Assembly (NCBI GenBank): GCA_016714975.1 | Contig: JADKBR010000005.1 | Span: 1 to 64,000 of the forward strand | From: Candidatus Dechloromonas phosphorivorans | GTDB lineage: Bacteria > Pseudomonadota > Gammaproteobacteria > Burkholderiales > Rhodocyclaceae | Length of the DNA: 64,000 bases | Reading direction: 5' to 3' | Part shown: positions 44,698-53,832 of the stretch, piece after piece | Layout of the letters: every line of letters begins with the position of its first letter | Numbering within the stretch: position 1 is the first letter of the stretch | Made by a program: the position numbers and the translations under genes | Notes under the pieces: model-generated | Database searches by the model: none | What the model saw: only the letters and a program-made list of their open reading frames with translations | What the model was told of the DNA's origin: nothing

Positions 44698-46197
44698 ATG
44701 ATGCGCTTTCCTCAAAAAGTTGTTTCCGCTTCAGTGCTCTTGTCCTGCATTGTTGCCACACCGGCTATTGCGGTGGCAGATTTGAGCTATCTCCAGGGGT
44801 TGCTGGCTGCAACACCGGAAGGGGGGTGGGTTCAAGTCAATGCAAACAAGTTCTCCAGTGCTTGGCCTTCGCAGGCGGATAGTGTCCCTAACTCAAATCC
44901 GGCTGCGGTTGTCTATGCATGGAGTTCATTCGCCTGGGATTCCAGTCGGGGCAATCTGCTGTTGTTTGGGGGGGGGCACGCGAATTACGCTGGTAACGAG
45001 ATGTATGTTTGGCAGGGAAATGACGGTTCCTGGACAAGAGGCTCCTTGCCGAGCCGGATGGAAAGATTCGGTTCCACTTCCACTTATTTCACCGTGGACA
45101 ATGCCGCCCCACAGTCGGCACATACCTACGACAACAATATGTATATTCCCGTGAATGACATGTTCGTCACTTTCGGTGGTGCCGCTTACAACAGTGGTGG
45201 AGGGTTTGTTGTCAAGGATGCCAATGGTACGCCGGTACCTGCGGGGCCATGGATGTGGGACCCCCGGAAAGCAGATCCGAACAAGGTTGGGGGCACGGAT
45301 GGCTCTGGATATGACCAATCGGTTCTTGGTGGAACGATGTGGAGCAACCAGTACGGAAAGTGGGTTGGTGACCTTGGCGCCTCATATCTGGAAGGGTCTA
45401 CCGCGTATCGAAAAGAGAATGGCAAAGATGTCATCTACGTTGTCGACCCAGGTGGCGGGGGGTGGGCATCTCTGTTCCGGTATGAGGTGGCTGATATTCG
45501 GGCGAGTGAATTTGGAAGTTTCGAGAAGGTGGCGTTTGCGTCGAATGTGCCAAGCTTCAAAGGCACATCGACCATCGACACTGCTCGAGGGCTGTTCATA
45601 AGAACAACCAGCATTTCTGGATCGCACATGGGTTTCGCAGTTTGGGATCTTTCGAAATCCAGTTCGGCCAATCCCAATGGAAATGACGTCCCAATCTTCT
45701 TGGTCAATGAGAACGGAACGTCCTTCTTGATGAACGGGGATTTCGGAATCGACTACGATAGCGATAACGGCAAGATTCTGATGTGGGACGGTCGCAATCA
45801 AGGCGTTGTCTGGGAGACTGAGGCTGTTTACGACCTTGCGGGCAAGCTTGTGACCACATGGGTTGTGAAGAAGCGTCCAAGCATGACAAGTGCCCAGCCA
45901 AATGGTCAGTTCCGAACTGGTGTACTCGGAAAGTGGCACTTCGTCGATGAGCTGGATGCATTCGTTGCCCTGGACGAGTACAACTACCTTACCGCTGATG
46001 CGGGTGTCTGGCTATACAAGCCATTCTCAGATGACCAGCTGCCGCCTTCTGGATCAGTTCCCGAACCCGCAACTTTGGCCTTGTCTTTCGCCGCGCTGGG
46101 CATGATGCTGTTGCGGGCAAGATCACGCAAAGGTAACTGCCCGACCGGGCAATGCATTTCCCCCAACGGCGCCAGGCCAAGCAAGGAGAACCAATAG
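44698..46197 (+). CDS. PEP-CTERM sorted exported protein, kelch/galactose-oxidase-like repeats possible
   Basis: A 499-residue protein from ATG 44698 (AAGGA eight bases upstream). A signal peptide ends near AIAVA; the body has beta-propeller-like Gly/Trp-rich strands (FAWDSSRGNLLLFGGGHANYAGNEMY). The C-terminal VPEPATLALSFAALGMMLLRARSRK is a PEP-CTERM motif with membrane helix and basic tail, followed by an unusual extra 20 residues. Exosortase would cleave it and release it to the surface. Codon usage is less GC-rich than that of neighbours, hinting at transfer. Confidence 0.85.
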   Translation: MMRFPQKVVSASVLLSCIVATPAIAVADLSYLQGLLAATPEGGWVQVNANKFSSAWPSQADSVPNSNPAAVVYAWSSFAWDSSRGNLLLFGGGHANYAGNEMYVWQGNDGSWTRGSLPSRMERFGSTSTYFTVDNAAPQSAHTYDNNMYIPVNDMFVTFGGAAYNSGGGFVVKDANGTPVPAGPWMWDPRKADPNKVGGTDGSGYDQSVLGGTMWSNQYGKWVGDLGASYLEGSTAYRKENGKDVIYVVDPGGGGWASLFRYEVADIRASEFGSFEKVAFASNVPSFKGTSTIDTARGLFIRTTSISGSHMGFAVWDLSKSSSANPNGNDVPIFLVNENGTSFLMNGDFGIDYDSDNGKILMWDGRNQGVVWETEAVYDLAGKLVTTWVVKKRPSMTSAQPNGQFRTGVLGKWHFVDELDAFVALDEYNYLTADAGVWLYKPFSDDQLPPSGSVPEPATLALSFAALGMMLLRARSRKGNCPTGQCISPNGARPSKENQ

Positions 46198-46549
46198 TCG
46201 CGAATCGGGCCGGCGTTTTTACGCCGACTACGCAGGCTACGCAGGCTACGCAGGCTGAATTTGCGGTATTGGTTGTTCTGGCGCAGCTTGGATGGAGTCA
46301 ATAGCGCGCTCGTATCGGTTTCCAACTTTCCTGAAATGACTGGTCCAGTTTTAGCGAGAGCTATTCGCCCTCGGTACGCCAGCTCGAAGGTCAATTCCCT
46401 ATCTTGCTGTCAGCCTGCTTGAGGTTGCGCTCATCGTTCAACATGACTGCTGCGCAGGTGAAGGAGGGCGGCCCGCCAAATCTGCGGCTGTTAAGTGCTG
46501 ACGAGGTCGGGAACCGCGGTTTTTGGATGATCGGGGTTAGAATCGCGCC
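46198..46549. other. intergenic region with 9-bp tandem repeats
   Basis: Contains a hairpin (CGGCGT/ACGCCG, 46211-46226) 13 bases after the PEP-CTERM stop and, directly behind it, three tandem copies of ctacgcagg (46228-46254). The remaining 290 bases hold no supported gene. The promoter of the zinc cluster should lie at its right end. Confidence 0.6.
46228..46254. repeat. three tandem 9-bp repeats
   Basis: The nonamer ctacgcagg occurs three times without gaps, beside a small hairpin. Such short arrays often vary in copy number. Confidence 0.8.
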
Positions 46550-46831
46550 GTGAATTGGTTGCACCGACTCCTTCTCGTTGCCCTTCTCCTGTTCGCCCAA
46601 CTGGCGGCCGGGGCGCATGCCGTCGGACATGCGGTAGACGACCATGAAGGGTTGCCGGGCCACACCTGCGAGCTGTGCCTCGCCGCACACGACCTTGGGA
46701 CGGCGCTGCCGTCGCTGGCTGTCTTGCCAGCCGCGGATGCGCCTGGCTTCGTGGTCGAAACCTCGTGCACGCACTCTCGCGGCGCATTCCCGCCCCCTGC
46801 CGCGCCGCAGCGCGGCCCGCCCATCTCCTGA
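46550..46831 (+). CDS. small exported DUF2946-like protein
   Basis: A 93-residue protein from a GTG at 46550, with a signal peptide/membrane segment (LLLVALLLFAQLAAGAHA) and then HAVDDHEGLPGHTCELCLAAHD, a His/Cys-rich stretch that could bind metal. Small proteins of this kind are common at the head of metal-uptake or copper/zinc loci. It precedes the zinc-uptake genes by about 80 bases and is co-directional. Family placement is tentative. Confidence 0.6.
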   Translation: MNWLHRLLLVALLLFAQLAAGAHAVGHAVDDHEGLPGHTCELCLAAHDLGTALPSLAVLPAADAPGFVVETSCTHSRGAFPPPAAPQRGPPIS

Positions 46832-46909
46832 AAACGCCCCCTTTTTAGCTGTCGACCGCAACGGGCATCGCGCCGGCGGTCGCGTTTCTTGCGTTTTCAG
46901 GAGAATTCC

Positions 46910-48337
46910 ATGTTGCACAAGCCATTTGCCCTGGCTGCGCTGCTTGCCGCTTCGTGCGGCGCGCAGGCGGCCAACGACACCGATCTCGCGGCCATCCGCA
47001 GCCAGATCGACGAGATGAAGAAGACCTACGAGCAGCGCATCACCGCGCTCGAAAAGAAGCTGGCCGACGCCGAGGCGAGGAAGGCCGGGCCTGCAGCAGT
47101 CCCGCCAGCGGCCGCCACAGGATCCGCGGCTCCGGCATCTGCTGCGACGCCGGCGGGTGCGACCGAGACCGAGCCTGTCCGGGCCATCGCCTCGGCGGCG
47201 AACGCCTTCAACCCCGAGGTTTCGCTGATCCTGCAGGGACAGTACGCGAACACGAAGGATATTCCCAACCGGACGATTAGCGGTTTCTGGCCCAATCAGC
47301 TCGACAACCTGCGCGGTTTCTCGATCAACGAGACCGAACTGGTCATCGGCGGCAGCATCGACCCCTACTGGCGCGGCCAGGCGGTCTTGGCGGTGCAGGA
47401 GAACGAGGTTGGCGTCGAGGAGGCGTGGATCCAGTTCACGGCCATCGGTCATGGCGTCGGGCTCAAGGGCGGGCGCTATCGTTCGGGCATCGGCTACCTG
47501 AACGAGCAGCATCCGCATGCCTGGGATTTCGCCAACGCGCCGTTGATGTACGTCGCCATGTTCGGTCCCGCAGCCAGCTTTACCGAGGATGGGCTGCAGT
47601 TCAAATGGCTGGCGCCGACGCCGCTGTTCATGGAATTCGGCGCCGAAGTCGGGCGCGGCGCGAACTATCCGGGGACCGACAGGAACAGGAATGGCGCCGG
47701 TGCCTGGTCCCTGTATGCGCATTTCGGCGACGATCTCGGGGTTTCCAACAGTTGGCGGGCGGGCGTGTCCTACCTCAAGACCTCGGCGGATGATCGGCAG
47801 GGCGACTTCGTGGATATCAACGGCCTTCCGGCACAGGCGACGTTCACTGGAGATACCTCGACCTGGCTGGCCGATTTCGTCTGGAAATGGGCGCCCGACG
47901 GCAACCCGAAGTATCGGAATTTCAAGTTTCAGACCGAGTACTTCTGGCGTCAGGACAAGGGCGATCTGACCTGCACCGGCCTGGGCAGCGCCTGCGATCC
48001 GCTGGCGGCCGGCGATGTGGTGACAGGCAATTACGGTACCCGCCAGAGTGGCTGGTATGCGCAGGGTGTCTTCCAGTTCACGCCCGAGTGGCGTGCCGGA
48101 CTGCGCTATGACCAGCTCGACAGCGGCGTCCAGGATCTCGGCGCCAACGCGCTCAACCTGGCGGTTCAGGACTACCGGCCCAAGCGTGCCACGGCGATGG
48201 TCGACTACAGCTGGAGCGAGTTTTCCCGTCTACGCCTGCAGTATGCCCAGGACAAGTCGATGTCGGGAATCACCGATAATCAGTGGATCGTCCAGTACAT
48301 CATGAGCCTCGGTGCTCATGGCGCGCACAAATTCTGA
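46910..48337 (+). CDS. outer-membrane beta-barrel protein of the zinc cluster
   Basis: A 475-residue protein: signal peptide (ALAALLAASCGAQA), a coiled coil (about 22-60, EMKKTYEQRITALEKKLADAE), an Ala/Pro linker, and a barrel of alternating strands ending with a C-terminal Phe (AHGAHKF), the classic outer-membrane signature. It resembles OprP/OprO-like or zinc-regulated porins. GGAG precedes ATG 46910. It is followed after 11 bases by znuA, so it is probably the outer-membrane entry of the same zinc system. Confidence 0.85.
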   Translation: MLHKPFALAALLAASCGAQAANDTDLAAIRSQIDEMKKTYEQRITALEKKLADAEARKAGPAAVPPAAATGSAAPASAATPAGATETEPVRAIASAANAFNPEVSLILQGQYANTKDIPNRTISGFWPNQLDNLRGFSINETELVIGGSIDPYWRGQAVLAVQENEVGVEEAWIQFTAIGHGVGLKGGRYRSGIGYLNEQHPHAWDFANAPLMYVAMFGPAASFTEDGLQFKWLAPTPLFMEFGAEVGRGANYPGTDRNRNGAGAWSLYAHFGDDLGVSNSWRAGVSYLKTSADDRQGDFVDINGLPAQATFTGDTSTWLADFVWKWAPDGNPKYRNFKFQTEYFWRQDKGDLTCTGLGSACDPLAAGDVVTGNYGTRQSGWYAQGVFQFTPEWRAGLRYDQLDSGVQDLGANALNLAVQDYRPKRATAMVDYSWSEFSRLRLQYAQDKSMSGITDNQWIVQYIMSLGAHGAHKF

Positions 48338-48348
48338 GGAGAGACGAC

Positions 48349-49245
48349 ATGATCCGACTGTTGATGGCACTCTTGCTGGTGATGGCCAGCCATTCTTCAC
48401 TTGCCGCCTTGCAGGTCTTCGCGACAGTGCCGGAGTGGGGAGCGCTGGCCCGAGAAATCGGCGGCGACAAGGTCAGCGTGTTTGCCGCGACCACCGCCCT
48501 CCAGGACCCGCACCGGATCCAGGCGCGGCCGTCCCTGCTGGCTCAGGCGCGGCGCGCCGATCTGGTCGTCGCGACCGGCGCCGACCTCGAGGTCGGCTGG
48601 CTGCCGCTGGTCATCCGTGACTCGGGCAACGCCAACATCCAGCCAGGCCAGCCGGGCTATTTCGAGGCGGCGCGCTTCGTCACCCTGCTCGATGTGCCGG
48701 TGGTGCTCGATCGCGCACACGGCGACGTGCATGCCGCCGGCAATCCGCACATCCAGCTCGACCCGCGCAACCTGTTCCGGATCGGCGAAGCGCTTGCTGC
48801 CCGCCTGGCTGAGCTCGACCCGTCCAATGCGCAGGCCTATCTCGCGGGATACAAGGCCTTTGCTGGCAAGTGGCAGGCGGCCATTGCGCGCTGGGAAAAG
48901 GAGGCGCTGCCGTTGCGCGGCGTGCCGGTTCTCGTGCACCACGACTCGTTCATTTACCTGGCGAACTGGCTCGGCTTGAAGACAGTTGGAACGCTGGAGC
49001 CGAAGCCGGGAATCGAACCGACCAGCGGCCAGCTTTCCGGCCTGGTCGCGCGCCAGCAGAATGCGCCGGCGAAAATGGTGTTGCGCACCGCCTATCAGAG
49101 CGCCGGGCCCAGCCTGTGGATTGCCGAAAAAACTGGCATCCCGGCGGTCATGTTGCCGTTCACTGTCGGCGGGACGCCTGAAGCCGGCGACCTGTCCGGT
49201 CTCTTCGACGACACCGTGCAGCGCCTGTTGAAGGCCATGCATTGA
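48349..49245 (+). CDS. znuA: zinc/manganese ABC transporter substrate-binding protein
   Basis: A 298-residue cluster A-I solute-binding protein with a signal peptide (MALLLVMASHSSLAA). Probable metal ligands are the His residues in DPHRIQARPS, GNPHIQLDP and VLVHHDSF, and an acidic residue near the C-terminus. The long His/Asp-rich loop of many ZnuA proteins is reduced to a few His residues. AGGAGAG precedes the ATG at 48349. The gene is followed by the ATPase and permease; the metal (Zn or Mn) is inferred from the family and local genes. Confidence 0.87.
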   Translation: MIRLLMALLLVMASHSSLAALQVFATVPEWGALAREIGGDKVSVFAATTALQDPHRIQARPSLLAQARRADLVVATGADLEVGWLPLVIRDSGNANIQPGQPGYFEAARFVTLLDVPVVLDRAHGDVHAAGNPHIQLDPRNLFRIGEALAARLAELDPSNAQAYLAGYKAFAGKWQAAIARWEKEALPLRGVPVLVHHDSFIYLANWLGLKTVGTLEPKPGIEPTSGQLSGLVARQQNAPAKMVLRTAYQSAGPSLWIAEKTGIPAVMLPFTVGGTPEAGDLSGLFDDTVQRLLKAMH

Positions 49246-49826
49246 GCGAGCTGCTGATCCGTGCCAGGGCGCTGGTGGCCGGCTGGGAGCGGCCGGCCAC
49301 GGCGCCGCTCGAATTCGCGCTGGAATCGGGGAGAATTCTCGGGTTGACCGGAGCCAACGGGGTGGGCAAGACGACACTGCTCTCGGCGCTGGCCGGCCGG
49401 GCGCGGGTGTTCTCCGGTGTTTTGGAGAAGCGCCCGGGGTTGCGTCTGGCGTTGCAGACTCAGGATGTCCCCCCGGTTGAAGGGGTGCCGCTCAGCGGGC
49501 GCGAACTGCTGGCGCTGACCGGGGCTGCCGACGATGGTCTGCCGCCGTGGCTGGTCGGACGTCTGGATGACCGGCTCGACCATCTGTCGGGCGGACAACG
49601 GCATTACCTTACCCTGTGGGCAGTTCTCCAGGCGCCGGCCGATCTTGTCCTGCTCGACGAGCCGACCAACAATCTCGATGCGGCGGGTGTTGACCATCTG
49701 GCCAGCGCGCTGCGCCGGCTGGCCGGCTCGGGAACCGGCATCGTCGTCGTCAGCCACGACCATGAGTTCGTCGAGGCGGTGTGCGATCAGGTCATCGTCT
49801 TGCGTGAGGCCGGCGATGTGGTCTGA
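49242..49826 (+). CDS. znuC: zinc ABC transporter ATP-binding protein
   Basis: A short 194-residue ABC ATPase beginning with TTG at 49242, overlapping the znuA stop. Walker A GANGVGKTT (about 36-44), signature LSGGQRHY, Walker B LVLLDEPTNNLD and switch His in VVSHDHEF are intact. It is shorter than typical ZnuC (about 250 residues) and lacks the C-terminal regulatory extension. It overlaps the permease gene by 11 bases. Confidence 0.85.
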   Translation: MSELLIRARALVAGWERPATAPLEFALESGRILGLTGANGVGKTTLLSALAGRARVFSGVLEKRPGLRLALQTQDVPPVEGVPLSGRELLALTGAADDGLPPWLVGRLDDRLDHLSGGQRHYLTLWAVLQAPADLVLLDEPTNNLDAAGVDHLASALRRLAGSGTGIVVVSHDHEFVEAVCDQVIVLREAGDVV

Positions 49827-50580
49827 CCTCTTTCTCCTCCCCTTCCTGACCGGCCTTGGCCTGGCGCTGGTCCTGCCGGTTCTCGGCTGTTTCCTGCGCC
49901 TGCGCGACGAGTGGCTGGCCGCGCTTGCCTATGCCCATGTCGCTGCGGCAGGGGCGCTGCTCGCACTGGTCAGCAGCTTGGCACCGGCGCTCGGCGGGAT
50001 GGCGGCGGCCGCGCTGGCCGGCGTCGGCAAACGCCTGTTGGCCAGACGACTGGCCGGTGGCGCCGCATTCGCCCTGTTGCTGCTAGGCGGCTGGGCGGTC
50101 GCCGTCCTGTTAGCGGCCAATCAGCCTCTGGCCGAGCGGTTGGGGCATTCGCTGTTCGACGGCCAGCTCTATTTCTCGGGCACGGCGCAACTGGCTCTAG
50201 TGGCTCCGTGGGTATTTTTCGCCGGTCTGGCGCTCGCCATCCTGTCGCGCCACCTGCTGCTGGCGCGCGTCTATCCCGACTATTTCAGCGCCCGCCATCT
50301 GCGTGCCTGGCCCGTGGTCTTCGGATTCGACCTAGTTGCCGCACTGACACTCGCCCTGGCGACGATGACCATGGGTGTGATGGGTGGGTTCGCGCTGGTC
50401 TTCGTTCCGGCGTGGATCGCCTTCCGGCGCGCCCGTAGCTGGCGCAGCGGACTCGTGCTGGCGGCGATGATCGGTCTGGTCGGTTATGTGGCCGCCTTTC
50501 TGCTGGCTCTCGGAATGGACCAGCCATTCGGGCCGGTGCTGGCGTTGCTGCTGATCGCTGTGGGGTTGATCATTGCATGA
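49816..50580 (+). CDS. znuB: zinc ABC transporter permease
   Basis: A 254-residue inner-membrane protein with about seven or eight helices, of the ABC-3 metal permease family (start PFLTGLGLALVLPVLGCFLRLRDEWLAALAYAHVA). It starts inside znuC. Helix density and His in the first loop agree with ZnuB. The gene completes a znuABC unit with a dedicated outer-membrane barrel. Confidence 0.85.
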   Translation: MWSDLFLLPFLTGLGLALVLPVLGCFLRLRDEWLAALAYAHVAAAGALLALVSSLAPALGGMAAAALAGVGKRLLARRLAGGAAFALLLLGGWAVAVLLAANQPLAERLGHSLFDGQLYFSGTAQLALVAPWVFFAGLALAILSRHLLLARVYPDYFSARHLRAWPVVFGFDLVAALTLALATMTMGVMGGFALVFVPAWIAFRRARSWRSGLVLAAMIGLVGYVAAFLLALGMDQPFGPVLALLLIAVGLIIA

Positions 50581-50628
50581 CGCGTTGTGGCATGCTAAAA
50601 GACGGGTTCTGCGATCGGGGAAAGTAAA

Positions 50629-51927
50629 GTGTTTTCGCTTTTCAAGAAAAAGACTGAAAAAATGCCGGAGCGCGAGATCATGCGCCCGAGGCCGCCTGCC
50701 ACGCCGGGCTCGCCGCAGTCCACCGTGTCAGGCTCGCTAAAGCCCACGGTAAAGAAGGCGTCCGAAGAGATCGTGAAGGTGCCGGAGCCATTGCCCGACC
50801 TTGAGTTCACGCGCAAGGTTCAGTCAGCGCCTGCCCCGACGCCGTCGGCTGCGAAGCCTGGGGCGCCGAAGACCAAGGTCGAGATGGAACTCGCGATGTC
50901 GGAGTTCGACCGAGAATTCACGAACTCCAGCGTGATGGCGATCAATGTGGACCATGGCTCCGACTCTATCCAGTCCGATATCGAGCAGGTCGCCGTGTTA
51001 TATGCCAATGGACAGGACGCGGTCATTCGCCCGTTGTTGCAGTCCCTGCTCGGCGCGTATCCGGGTACTGAAGGTCTGCGCCTGTGGCAGATGCTGTTCG
51101 ATTTCCTGGAACTGTCTGGCGATCGGTTAGCCTTCGAGAAGCTGACGGCGGAATTCGTGGAGGCTTGTGAGATGTCGCCACCGGCCTGGCGCGAGGTTGG
51201 GGCCACGCCCAATGCATCTTCAGGGGGACTTGCAGTCGAAAGCTGTGAATTGCAGGGAGTGTTGACCGCGGACGATGTGAAGATGCTGGCGCCATTGGTG
51301 GATGCGCTCAAAACAAAGCGACCCCTCAGGGTTGAGTGCGGCCGACTGGCGGGCTGCGATGACGAGATTGCCGGCCGCCTGGCCGACCTGCTGACGGGTG
51401 CCAGACACCAGGGCGCGGTGATCGTCCTCGACAATGTCGAGGCCCTGATTCCGCGCCTGCGTCGTCGTCTGAAAGCAGGCGAGGCCGCGAATGCCCGTTC
51501 ATGGCTGCTGCTGCTGGAGTTGCTGCAGCGCCACGCCACGCAGGAAGATTTCGAGCATTACGCTATTGACTTTGCTGTCACCTTCGAACGTTCGCCGCCG
51601 TCTTGGGAAGTTGTTTCGTTGCCGAAGCTTCCCGCAGGAAAGGCAACCAGCCAGGCAAAGGATGCACATTACCTGAGTGGCGAGATCAAGAACAGCCGCT
51701 TCGACGACCTGATTTCGGTCCTCAATCTTACGGATAACGCCGTTCTCGATTTCTCGGGCGTGCGCCGAATGGACTTCGCTTCTGCCGGGCAACTGGTCAA
51801 TATCCTCGCACCCTTCAAGGCTGGCGGAAAGGATGTGATTGTCCGCAGCCCAAATCATCTGGTGGCGGAACTGATGGCCGTCGTCGGCCTCAACAAGGTC
51901 GCCCGCATCATCGTCCCCAAGTCCTAA
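50629..51927 (+). CDS. STAS-domain protein encoded upstream of hslVU
   Basis: A 432-residue cytoplasmic protein from a GTG at 50629. The N-terminus is a disordered Pro/Lys-rich linker (to about 80), the middle is helical, and the C-terminal third has a STAS fold: AVLDFSGVRRMDFASAGQLVNIL, similar to anti-sigma antagonists with a Ser at the usual phosphorylation site. It ends 14 bases before hslV, in the order often seen in betaproteobacteria. Function unknown; a regulator responding to stress is a reasonable inference. Confidence 0.8.
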   Translation: MFSLFKKKTEKMPEREIMRPRPPATPGSPQSTVSGSLKPTVKKASEEIVKVPEPLPDLEFTRKVQSAPAPTPSAAKPGAPKTKVEMELAMSEFDREFTNSSVMAINVDHGSDSIQSDIEQVAVLYANGQDAVIRPLLQSLLGAYPGTEGLRLWQMLFDFLELSGDRLAFEKLTAEFVEACEMSPPAWREVGATPNASSGGLAVESCELQGVLTADDVKMLAPLVDALKTKRPLRVECGRLAGCDDEIAGRLADLLTGARHQGAVIVLDNVEALIPRLRRRLKAGEAANARSWLLLLELLQRHATQEDFEHYAIDFAVTFERSPPSWEVVSLPKLPAGKATSQAKDAHYLSGEIKNSRFDDLISVLNLTDNAVLDFSGVRRMDFASAGQLVNILAPFKAGGKDVIVRSPNHLVAELMAVVGLNKVARIIVPKS

Positions 51928-51941
51928 GATCAGGAACAAAC

Positions 51942-52478
51942 ATGGAGCAATATCACGGCACGACGATCCTGTCGGTGCGTCGGGGAAATTCGGTCGCCAT
52001 GGGTGGCGACGGCCAGGTCACGCTGGGCAGTATCGTCATCAAGTCCACGGCCAGAAAAGTGCGGCGGCTCTATCAGGGCCGCATCCTGGCGGGATTCGCC
52101 GGTGGCACTGCCGATGCCTTTACCCTGTTCGAGCGCTTCGAGGCCAAGCTGGAAAAGCATCAGGGCAATCTGCTGCGCTCGGCAGTCGAACTGGCCAAGG
52201 AATGGCGTTCGGACCGCGCCCTGCGCCGCCTGGAGGCCATGTTGTCAGTGGCGGACCGTGAAGTGTCGTTGATCATCACCGGCAACGGCGACGTCCTCGA
52301 ACCGGAGCAGGGCATCGTCGCCATCGGTTCCGGAGGTTCGTATGCGCAGAGCGCGGCGCGCGCCCTGCTCGAAAATTCCGATCTGGCGCCGTCCGAGATC
52401 GTCACCAAGTCGCTGGAAATCGCCGGCGACATCTGCATCTATACCAACCGCAATTTCACGATCGAGGTGCTGCAATGA
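51942..52478 (+). CDS. hslV: ATP-dependent protease subunit HslV
   Basis: A 178-residue proteasome-like peptidase. The mature N-terminal Thr is T7 of GTTILSVRRG, after a six-residue propeptide. GGTADAFTLFERFE and IGSGGSYAQSAARAL are family motifs. It forms the dodecameric core capped by HslU. The stop overlaps hslU as ATGA. Confidence 0.95.
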   Translation: MEQYHGTTILSVRRGNSVAMGGDGQVTLGSIVIKSTARKVRRLYQGRILAGFAGGTADAFTLFERFEAKLEKHQGNLLRSAVELAKEWRSDRALRRLEAMLSVADREVSLIITGNGDVLEPEQGIVAIGSGGSYAQSAARALLENSDLAPSEIVTKSLEIAGDICIYTNRNFTIEVLQ

Positions 52479-53824
52479 GTGGCGGCGCCGGGATGACCCC
52501 GCAGGAAATCGTCCACGAGCTGGACAAGCATATCGTCGGTCAGAACAATGCCAAGAAGGCGGTCGCCATCGCGCTGCGCAACCGCTGGCGGCGGGCGCAG
52601 GTCGCCGAGCCGCTGCGCCAGGAAATCACTCCGAAGAACATCCTGATGATCGGCCCGACCGGCGTCGGCAAGACCGAAATCGCCCGGCGCCTGGCCCGGC
52701 TCGCCGACGCCCCGTTCATCAAGATCGAGGCCACCAAATTCACCGAAGTCGGTTATGTCGGCCGCGATGTCGAGACGATCATTCGCGATCTGGTCGACAT
52801 GGCCATCAAGTCGCAGCGCGAGCGGGCGATGAAGCAGATGCGCGGCCGCGCCGAGGATGCCGCCGAGGATCGCGTCCTCGACGTCCTGCTGCCGCCGGCG
52901 CGCGGCCCCGGCTTTTTTGCCGAAAATTCCGAGTCGACCGCAACCGACAGCGCGACCCGCCAGAAATTCCGCAAGAAGCTGCGCGAGGGCGAGCTTGACG
53001 ACAAGGAGATCGAGATCGATGTCGCTTCTCCGGGAATGCAGGCCGAGATCTTTGCGCCGCCCGGCATGGAGGAACTGACGCAGCAGATCCAGGGAATGTT
53101 CCAGAACCTCGGCGGCGGCAAGAAAAAGTCGCGCAAGCTGAAGATCAAGGAAGCACTGAAGCTGCTCACCGACGAAGAGGCCGCTCGCCTGGTCAATGAC
53201 GAGGATGTCAAGCTGGAGGCGGTCAGGGCGGTCGAGCAGAACGGCATCGTCTTCCTCGACGAACTCGACAAGATCGCCAGCCGTTCGGAAATGCAGGGCG
53301 CCGACGTCTCGCGCCAGGGCGTGCAGCGCGACCTCTTGCCGCTGGTCGAAGGCACCACGGTGTCGACCAAGTACGGCATGATCAAGACTGATCACATCCT
53401 GTTCATTGCGTCCGGCGCTTTCCATCTGGCGAAGCCGTCCGACCTGATCCCCGAACTGCAGGGCCGCTTTCCGATCCGTGTCGAGCTCGATTCGCTGTCG
53501 GTCAAGGACTTCGAATCGATCCTGACGCAGACCGATGCCTGCCTCACGCGGCAGTATCAGGCCTTGCTAGAAACTGAGGGGGTGCGGCTTGAATTCGCTG
53601 AAAGCGGCATCAGGCGGCTGGCCGAGATTGCCTTCCAGGTCAACGAAAAGACCGAAAACATCGGTGCCCGCCGTCTGCACACGGTCATGGAAAAGCTGCT
53701 CGAAGAGGTTTCGTTCGACGCTGGCAAGGCCGGCCTGGAAGCGGTCGCCATCGACGCCGACTACGTCAATCAGCGCTTGGGTGAACTGGCGGCAGACGAG
53801 GATCTTTCGCGCTACGTGTTGTGA
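52475..53824 (+). CDS. hslU: ATP-dependent protease ATPase subunit HslU
   Basis: A 449-residue AAA+ unfoldase: N-terminal TPQEIVHELDKHIVGQ, Walker A GPTGVGKTE at about 60-68, an inserted I domain (about 110-240), Walker B VFLDELDK, and a C-terminal end RYVL that inserts into HslV. Another possible start is Met7. Partner of HslV; heat-shock regulated in most bacteria, but no sigma-32 promoter was identified here. Confidence 0.96.
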   Translation: MSGGAGMTPQEIVHELDKHIVGQNNAKKAVAIALRNRWRRAQVAEPLRQEITPKNILMIGPTGVGKTEIARRLARLADAPFIKIEATKFTEVGYVGRDVETIIRDLVDMAIKSQRERAMKQMRGRAEDAAEDRVLDVLLPPARGPGFFAENSESTATDSATRQKFRKKLREGELDDKEIEIDVASPGMQAEIFAPPGMEELTQQIQGMFQNLGGGKKKSRKLKIKEALKLLTDEEAARLVNDEDVKLEAVRAVEQNGIVFLDELDKIASRSEMQGADVSRQGVQRDLLPLVEGTTVSTKYGMIKTDHILFIASGAFHLAKPSDLIPELQGRFPIRVELDSLSVKDFESILTQTDACLTRQYQALLETEGVRLEFAESGIRRLAEIAFQVNEKTENIGARRLHTVMEKLLEEVSFDAGKAGLEAVAIDADYVNQRLGELAADEDLSRYVL

Positions 53825-53832
53825 GCGGCTAA

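Noticed and set aside
46391..47722. 443-codon minus-strand frame over the small exported protein and barrel
   Set aside because: Arg-rich shadow; the plus strand shows signal peptides and barrel end.
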